Source: an uncultured Campylobacter sp.
GTDB lineage: Bacteria; Campylobacterota; Campylobacteria; Campylobacterales; Campylobacteraceae
Direction of reading: 5' to 3'
Assembly: GCF_938045405.1 (NCBI RefSeq)
Contig: NZ_CALIMW010000117.1
Coordinates: forward strand, 1-10,969
Length of the DNA stretch: 10,969 nucleotides
Both the position numbers and the translations under genes were made by a program. The stretch's first letter is position 1. Each line of letters starts with the position of its first letter. Of this stretch, positions 6,510 to 10,969 are shown in pieces. The notes under the pieces are model-generated. The model saw nothing but the letters and a program-made list of their open reading frames with translations. It ran no database searches and was not told where the DNA came from.

Positions 6510-6526
6510 CAATTGAATTTAAAATT

Positions 6527-7333
6527 CTAAAAGAAGCTGTATATGTCGTCTAAAAGGAAGTATTTTTTATCGACGGTGCCTTTGTAGAAAGGCTCAAAAG
6601 TATCGTTATACGCTTTTTTGAAAAAACCCTCTTTGCTGAGTGAGATGAGCGCTTGATTGACGGCTTCTGCAAGTTCAGAGTTGCCTTTTTGCATCGCGAT
6701 GCCTAAAAATACGTTCTCGCCAAGACTTTTGATATTAACCTCGACGCTAGGATCTGCGACCGGATAGACCATCACAAATAGATTATCGTCGCACGCGCCG
6801 TCGATCTCGCCGCTTTTTAACCGCTTGTAGCAATCGGAGGAATTTTTGCAATACACTAGATTGTAGCCGCCGTCCTTTTGCATAAACGCTTCGCCCGTCG
6901 AGCCGCGAATGACGCCTACTTTCTTACCTCGCAGATCGCTCATTTTTTGGATATTGTCGCTTTTTCTGGTTAAAACTCCGGAATTTACCGAAAGATAGGG
7001 CATCGAAAACTCATAATTTTTCTTTCTCTCCTCAGTAACGCTTGCAGCCGCGATAAGCATATCTGCCTGATTATTTTGAATGGACGGAAAGCGCGCTTGC
7101 GCCGATACCGGTATGAGCTCGATCCTGCCGCCGGTATCGCCTAAAATTTTGCCTCCGATTGCATTAGCAAGCTCTACGTCAAAGCCCTCAAAGCCGTTAT
7201 CCGTAACTCTACTAAATGGAGGCTCATTTTCATAAACGGCGATACGAATGACTTTACTCTGCTTTATTTGGCTTAAAGAATTCGCAAGCGCAAAGATGCA
7301 AGATAAAAGAATTAAAAACAGTGATTTTTTCAT
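6527..7333 (-). CDS. Family-3 periplasmic solute-binding protein, paralog A
   Basis: A 268-residue binding protein of the SBP_bac_3 type, the PEB1/CjaA/HisJ-like fold that captures amino acids in the periplasm for ABC importers. A Sec signal peptide ends near ALANS (cleavage about residue 17). Lobe 1 starts at VIRIAVYENEPPFS (28-41) with the family signature GFEGFDVELANAIG (47-60). The ligand-site segment DMLIAAASVTEERK is at 91-104, where R103 is the expected contact for the amino acid carboxylate. The second lobe carries GSTGEAF (144-150). C162 and C168 are kept in all three copies and may form a disulfide; C181 is shared only with copy B. A hand count gives 196 of 268 identities (73%) with copy B, without gaps. 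It starts 17 bp after B ends, has its own AAGGAA site and is surely co-transcribed with B. The substrate is unknown, and no permease or ATPase gene is nearby. Confidence 0.93.
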   Translation of the reverse strand: MKKSLFLILLSCIFALANSLSQIKQSKVIRIAVYENEPPFSRVTDNGFEGFDVELANAIGGKILGDTGGRIELIPVSAQARFPSIQNNQADMLIAAASVTEERKKNYEFSMPYLSVNSGVLTRKSDNIQKMSDLRGKKVGVIRGSTGEAFMQKDGGYNLVYCKNSSDCYKRLKSGEIDGACDDNLFVMVYPVADPSVEVNIKSLGENVFLGIAMQKGNSELAEAVNQALISLSKEGFFKKAYNDTFEPFYKGTVDKKYFLLDDIYSFF

Positions 7334-7350
7334 TTCAAATTCCTTTTTTA

Positions 7351-8157
7351 TTAAAAAAAGCTGTAAAGATCGTCGAGTAAGAAATATTTTTTATCGACGG
7401 TGCCTTTATAGAAGGATTCGAAAGTATCCTCGTAAGCCTTTTTGAAAAAGCCCTCTTTGCTAAGCGCAATCAAGCCTTTATTGATCGCTTCTAGCAGCTC
7501 CGCGTTACCCTTTTGCACCGCGACGCCCAAGAATACATTATCGCCTAAATTTTTTATATTGACCTCGACTGCAGGATCTACGATCGGATAGACCATTACA
7601 AAAAGGTTGTTGTTGCAATACCCGTCGATCTCGCCACTTTTTAATCTCCTATAGCAATCGACCGAATCGTTGCAATAAGAAACATTATAACCGCCGTCCT
7701 TTTTGATATATGCCTCGCCGGTAGTCTTGCGGATGACGCCGATCTTTTTGCCCATCAGATCGCCTATTTTGTGAATATTTGAGTCTTTTTTCGTTAAAAT
7801 TCCCAAATTCACCGTAAAATACGGCATCGAGAAATCCACGCTGCCTTTACGCTCTTCAGTGATACTTGCAGCCGCGATTATCATATCTGCCTGATTGTTT
7901 TGCAGCATCGGAAAACGCACTTCGTTTGTTACCGGTATGAGCTCGATACGACCGCCGCTGTTACCGAAAATTTTACCGGCTAGCGCGTTGGCAAGCTCGA
8001 CTTCGAAGCCTTCAAAGCCTTTCTCGCTTGACTTGCTAAAAGGCGGCTCATTTTCATAAACGCCTACTCTGATAACCTTGCTTTGCTTTATTTCGCTTAA
8101 GGAATTCGCAAAAACAAAGATCGCCGACAATAGAATAAGAAAAAATGACTTTTTCAT
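7351..8157 (-). CDS. Family-3 periplasmic solute-binding protein, paralog B
   Basis: A 268-residue paralog, first gene of a two-gene unit with copy A. The signal peptide MKKSFFLILLSAIFVFANS is cut near residue 17. It keeps the family segments at the same positions: GFEGFEVELANALA (47-60), DMIIAAASITEERK (91-104), KTTGEAY (144-150), C162, C168 and C181. Differences from A cluster in residues 41-46, 77-80 and 105-126, including loops near the binding cleft, so the two may bind related but different ligands. The start is strongly supported by AAGGAGG six bases before the ATG, the best ribosome binding site among the three copies, and by a TACAAT box about 31 bases upstream. The C-terminal YKGTVDKKYFLLDDLYSFF is almost identical to A. 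The partner transporter is not in the window, so it may be encoded elsewhere and shared. Confidence 0.93.
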   Translation of the reverse strand: MKKSFFLILLSAIFVFANSLSEIKQSKVIRVGVYENEPPFSKSSEKGFEGFEVELANALAGKIFGNSGGRIELIPVTNEVRFPMLQNNQADMIIAAASITEERKGSVDFSMPYFTVNLGILTKKDSNIHKIGDLMGKKIGVIRKTTGEAYIKKDGGYNVSYCNDSVDCYRRLKSGEIDGYCNNNLFVMVYPIVDPAVEVNIKNLGDNVFLGVAVQKGNAELLEAINKGLIALSKEGFFKKAYEDTFESFYKGTVDKKYFLLDDLYSFF

Positions 8158-8188
8158 AATTTCCTCCTTGAATTTTAAATTTTTCGTA

Positions 8189-8194
8189 ATTGTA
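8189..8194 (-). promoter_or_regulatory. -10 box (TACAAT) for the paralog B-A unit
   Basis: TTACATTACAAT on the minus strand ends about 31 bases before the ATG at 8157. TACAAT matches the -10 consensus at five of six positions. Upstream lie A/T runs (TTTTAAGAAAATT), typical of Campylobacter promoters. Copy A has only 17 bp upstream and must depend on this promoter. Confidence 0.4.
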
Positions 8195-8595
8195 ATGTAA
8201 ATTTTCTTAAAATTTCATTTTGCCAGAACTGAAATTATTCCCTAAATTGCGAGCTTAGCGATAAAATTTCGCAACTAAAATTTCTAAGCATAATGATAGA
8301 GGCTTTTTAAATTTTGCTACCTTGCGCCAAACCCTGCCTGCTCTCATTAAATTTTAGCGCTTCGCTATAAAATTATGTGCGTCTATTAGCGCCATAAAAA
8401 TAGCGCGCCGCTGCGAAATTCTATGGAATTTTATAAATTCTGCAACGACGCGTTAGTAAAATCTTACAATCTAAACCAAGCTCGCAAAGTCGGGCAAAAT
8501 AGCAAGACTATGCGAGCCTTTTAAATTTTACCTAGCGAGAGCACACAGCTATGCTTACGAAAACAAACACAGGCGAGACGTACCGCTATGCCCAC
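8195..8595. other. Gene-free stretch between paralogs C and B
   Basis: About 400 bases without a credible gene. Besides the upstream part of the B promoter it holds small inverted repeats: TAGCG/CGCTA around 8355-8367, and GCTCGCA (8480-8486) with TGCGAGC (8511-8517), which has a 24-base loop and is followed on the plus strand by CTTTTAAATTTT. Six or more AAATTT words are present. The gap separates copy C from the tightly linked pair B-A, so C is probably a separate transcript. Confidence 0.4.
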
Positions 8596-9402
8596 CTAAA
8601 ATAAGCTATAAAGATCATCTAGCAAGAAATATTTTTTCTCCGCAGTGCCCTTGTAATACGGCTCGATAGTCTCGTCATAGGTCTTTTTCATAAAGCCGTT
8701 CTTACTTAGCTTGACTAGCTCGCCGTTTAAGAACTCAAGCAGATCCTTATTGCCCTTAGAAACCGCAATGCCTAAGAAATCCGAAACGCCTAAATTCTTG
8801 ATATTTACCTCGGTGTCGCTGTCGATTACGGCATAAGCTAAAACTATCAGATTATCCGTCGCATATCCGATGCCCTTACCGTCCTTTAGCATTTTATAGC
8901 ATTCGTTTGCGGTAGCGCAATTTACAATTTCAAAACCCTCTTTTCTAAAATACGCTTCGCCCGTAGTTCCGGTTTCTGCGATGATCGGCTTGCCGTGCAG
9001 ATCCGATACAGTCTTGATCCTATCGCCGGCGCGGGTTAGCACGCCGATATTTACTGCGAAATACGGCGTCGTAAAATCGACTAGCTGCTTGCGCTCATTT
9101 GTGATCGTAAAGGTCGCAAGCACCATATCTACTTTATTTTCTTCCAACGCTTTTAAACGTTCACTAGCCTTTACGGGCACGAATTCTACCTTGCCCGCCT
9201 TGCCACCGAATATATCTTTTGATAGCGCCTCGGCTAGGGTCACCTCAAATCCTTGAAATTTGCCGTCTTCAAATTTACTAAAAGGCGGTTGCGCCTCAAA
9301 TACGCCTACGCGCACACTGCCCGATTGCCTAATCTCTGATAGGGTATTTGCCACTACACTACTTGTAAATAGCAATAAAATTCCCAAAATTATCTTTTTC
9401 AT
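8596..9402 (-). CDS. Family-3 periplasmic solute-binding protein, paralog C
   Basis: A third 268-residue binding protein, clearly related to A and B but more diverged (roughly half the residues identical by eye). The signal peptide MKKIILGILLLFTSSVVA is cut before N19. Family segments: SVRVGVFEAQPPFS (29-42), FQGFEVTLAEAL (49-60), DMVLATFTITNERK (92-105) with the carboxylate-binding arginine at R104, GTTGEAY (145-151), and C162/C168. It has one extra residue in the first lobe and one fewer near residue 156, which restores the same total length. C181 of A and B is absent. The tail YKGTAEKKYFLLDDLYSLF is shared. The ATG at 9402 has AAAGGAA seven bases upstream. It is the most ancestral-looking copy in position (upstream, separate) and may bind a different amino acid. 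No permease or ATPase gene is next to it. Confidence 0.93.
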   Translation of the reverse strand: MKKIILGILLLFTSSVVANTLSEIRQSGSVRVGVFEAQPPFSKFEDGKFQGFEVTLAEALSKDIFGGKAGKVEFVPVKASERLKALEENKVDMVLATFTITNERKQLVDFTTPYFAVNIGVLTRAGDRIKTVSDLHGKPIIAETGTTGEAYFRKEGFEIVNCATANECYKMLKDGKGIGYATDNLIVLAYAVIDSDTEVNIKNLGVSDFLGIAVSKGNKDLLEFLNGELVKLSKNGFMKKTYDETIEPYYKGTAEKKYFLLDDLYSLF

Positions 9403-9575
9403 ATCGTTCCTTTAATTACAATGTTTAGCCTAGCCACGCATTCGCGTCGCTTCGGCAAGCCGTCTTAAGCCGGTCGTATATTATTCGCTCACTTCTCCTT
9501 TTGACATTTTTTAAAATTTCTTTACCTTTTTGAAATTTTGCGGCGCATTTTACGCAAATTTCATTTAAAATACAT
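9403..9575 (-). promoter_or_regulatory. Leader and promoter region of paralog C
   Basis: On the minus strand a TAATAT box (9478-9483) could start a transcript with a leader of about 70 bases. The leader holds two small hairpins (CGGC-TT-GCCG and ACGC-GAAT-GCGT) and a repeated CGGCTT. A TTGACA word (9501-9506) lies on the plus strand, without a convincing -10 partner. This is more structure than the other two copies have, but it matches no riboswitch I know. Confidence 0.3.
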
Positions 9576-10271
9576 TTAATCTGCGCCGTGATTTAGATCC
9601 CAATCGATCTCTCCTAGACCGTGCGCGCGTAGATATTCGTTGCATCTGCTAAAATGCCTGCAGCCGAAAAACGCCCCTCCTGCAAGCGGACTGGGATGCG
9701 CGGCGGTTAAAATGAGATGCTTCTGCGCATCGATCAGCGCAGATTTTGCTTTGGCGAAATTTCCCCACAGCATAAAGACCAAGCTTTGCCTCCTCGCGCT
9801 TAAAATTTTAATCACGGCGTCGGTAAAAATTTGCCAACCAAAGCCGCTGTGCGAGTTCGCGCGGTTCGCACCCACGCTAAGGCTCGCGTTAAGTAGCAGC
9901 ACGCCCTGCTTCGCCCAGTAGCTCAGATCGCCGCTTTCAGGCTCGCTGATACCCAGATCGCTCTTAATCTCTTTGTAGATATTTACGAGGCTGGGCGGAA
10001 TTCGCACGCCGCGCGGCACCGAAAAGCTAAGCCCCATCGCCTGATGCGCGCCGTGGTAGGGATCCTGCCCCAAAATCACCGCGCGCACCCGCTCAAACGG
10101 GGTGAGATTGAAGGCGTTAAAGATCAAATTTCCCGGCGGATAGACGATCTCGCGCGCCTTTGCGGCGAGCAGGTTTTCTTTGATCTTCGCAAAATACTCG
10201 CTTAAAAATTCCTCCCTAAGCGCCTCTTTCCAGCCGCTCTCAATCCTCACGTCGTCTAAGTTTATCTGCAT
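9576..10271 (-). CDS. ung: Uracil-DNA glycosylase (family 1)
   Basis: A 231-residue base-excision repair enzyme that removes uracil from DNA after cytosine deamination or dUTP incorporation. All family-1 motifs are present: the catalytic water-activating loop GQDPYHG at 68-74 (D70), the PPSLVNIYKEI segment at 92-102, the uracil-pocket LLLN at 125-128 (N128), the ANSH segment at 138-141, FMLWG at 166-170, and the DNA-intercalating HPSPL loop at 192-196 (H192, L196) followed by FFGCRHFS. Length is normal. The ATG at 10271 has AAAGGG six bases upstream. The next gene upstream on the same strand ends 87 bp away, and a weak TAAAAT box at 10307-10312 suggests ung has its own promoter. Confidence 0.97.
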   Translation of the reverse strand: MQINLDDVRIESGWKEALREEFLSEYFAKIKENLLAAKAREIVYPPGNLIFNAFNLTPFERVRAVILGQDPYHGAHQAMGLSFSVPRGVRIPPSLVNIYKEIKSDLGISEPESGDLSYWAKQGVLLLNASLSVGANRANSHSGFGWQIFTDAVIKILSARRQSLVFMLWGNFAKAKSALIDAQKHLILTAAHPSPLAGGAFFGCRHFSRCNEYLRAHGLGEIDWDLNHGAD

Positions 10272-10306
10272 GCTAGCCCTTTAAGCTTTAATGAATTAAC
10301 GCCATA

Positions 10307-10312
10307 ATTTTA
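10307..10312 (-). promoter_or_regulatory. Possible ung -10 box (TAAAAT)
   Basis: TATTGTAAAATTATG on the minus strand contains TAAAAT about 36 bases upstream of the ung ATG, preceded by A/T runs. It matches the consensus at five of six positions, but the region is AT-rich and such words are common. Confidence 0.25.
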
Positions 10313-10358
10313 CAATAAATTTTAAAAATAGCGTCGCGACCAATTACAGATGCGTCCA

Positions 10359-10961
10359 TTAATACCCCATTTTATTTATTTGAATTATATTAAGTTCCGG
10401 ATAAAAAATAACCTCGTGATCATAATCGTCCGGCTGTCCCGATTCGTGCTCTTTTTTGTGCCATATTCGCCTTTTATCATTCACTATTGCCGTTATATTT
10501 AAATTTTTGATCGAACCATATATCAAATATTCCCGACTGCCGGCATAGTGATAAAACGGCGCTGCCCACGACAATTTAAATTCGTGTAAATTTTTAGTTT
10601 GGGCTATGCAATCTGACTCGGAAACAAGTTTGTAACCCTCTTGCAGCATTTTTTGTTGCGTCACGGCAAAAGGCTTATCCGCTTTTATAAAATGCGTATA
10701 GCATATACAAGTCTGCCATTTATTGAAACAAACACCATCGGGAATCTTTTTGCGATATATCAGCAAAGTTTCGCCCTTTCTACTTGTTAGAGATTCAAAT
10801 TTAGCCAAATCTCGATCTTTTACGTACGGGAATTTAAATAAAGGCGAAATTTGAGCATATAAACATATACACGTTATCAATAAGAAAAGCGGTAAAATGA
10901 CTACAAGTGTCGTAATCTTGATGACTTTCCACAATGTTTTTAATATCTTTACTGCTTGCAT
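10359..10961 (-). CDS. Membrane-anchored protein of unknown function
   Basis: A frame of about 200 residues starting at an ATG at 10961, only 8 bases from the window edge. The frame is still open into the edge, so the true start could lie outside and no ribosome binding site can be judged. After a basic N-terminus (MQAVKILKTLWKVIKI) comes one long hydrophobic segment (about 17-37), an uncleaved anchor or signal, so the rest is probably periplasmic. That part has cysteines in GVCFNKWQTCICYTH and ESDCIAQ, which could form disulfides, and ends in an aromatic, beta-rich stretch (EVIFYPELNIIQINKMGY). I do not recognise the family. Codon use is clearly more AT-rich than ung, 87 bp downstream, which hints at separate origin. 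It could be an accessory or immunity-type protein, but nothing in the sequence proves this. Confidence 0.65.
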   Translation of the reverse strand: MQAVKILKTLWKVIKITTLVVILPLFLLITCICLYAQISPLFKFPYVKDRDLAKFESLTSRKGETLLIYRKKIPDGVCFNKWQTCICYTHFIKADKPFAVTQQKMLQEGYKLVSESDCIAQTKNLHEFKLSWAAPFYHYAGSREYLIYGSIKNLNITAIVNDKRRIWHKKEHESGQPDDYDHEVIFYPELNIIQINKMGY

Positions 10962-10969
10962 TAAGATTT

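Noticed and set aside
6178..6510. 110-codon minus-strand open frame
   Set aside because: No ribosome binding site; it runs through the three-arm inverted repeat and shows no protein-like pattern.
7298..7333. Lipobox reading (LLSC, C12) for binding protein A
   Set aside because: The hydrophobic core before C12 would be too short, position -2 is leucine, and paralogs B and C lack the cysteine but have a normal type I cleavage site.

Overview
The window looks like chromosomal DNA from a Campylobacter of the higher-GC, oral type (C. gracilis / showae / rectus-like). This is inferred from protein style, from intergenic DNA full of TAAAATTTTA-type words set in GC-rich codons, and from TATAAT boxes without clear -35 elements. 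No ribosomal marker is present, so the species call is tentative.

Layout. The left edge (1-358, minus) is the N-terminal part of an unrecognised protein. Next comes brnQ (551-1882, minus), a branched-chain amino acid:cation symporter. It is divergent from radA (2082-3431, plus), the RadA/Sms recombination ATPase. The 199-bp divergent region holds a TATAAT box for each gene, each accompanied by a palindrome. After a likely terminator, about 0.6 kb without a convincing gene leads to an unknown integral membrane protein (4176-4919, plus), preceded by a tandem 23-mer pair. An AT-rich patch follows (about 5075-5645). It holds the C-terminal remnant of a VirB5/TrbJ-type conjugation protein and an intact EexN-like entry-exclusion lipoprotein, so it reads as the scar of a conjugative element. 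About 0.9 kb of gene-free DNA with nested inverted repeats follows.

The second half is minus-strand. Three paralogous family-3 periplasmic solute-binding proteins, each exactly 268 aa, lie at 6527-7333, 7351-8157 and 8596-9402. No permease or ATPase gene accompanies them. After them come ung (uracil-DNA glycosylase, 9576-10271) and an AT-rich, unrecognised, membrane-anchored protein (10359-10961) whose start lies 8 bases from the window edge.

Functional themes are amino acid uptake (brnQ and the binding proteins) and genome maintenance (radA, ung). The most interesting points are the orphan entry-exclusion gene next to a truncated VirB5, the C-terminal tail these two share, the strong excess of AAATTT (a form of RAATTY, the methylation and uptake motif of C. 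jejuni), and a three-arm inverted repeat downstream of the binding-protein genes. No CRISPR array, rRNA, tRNA or insertion sequence was seen.
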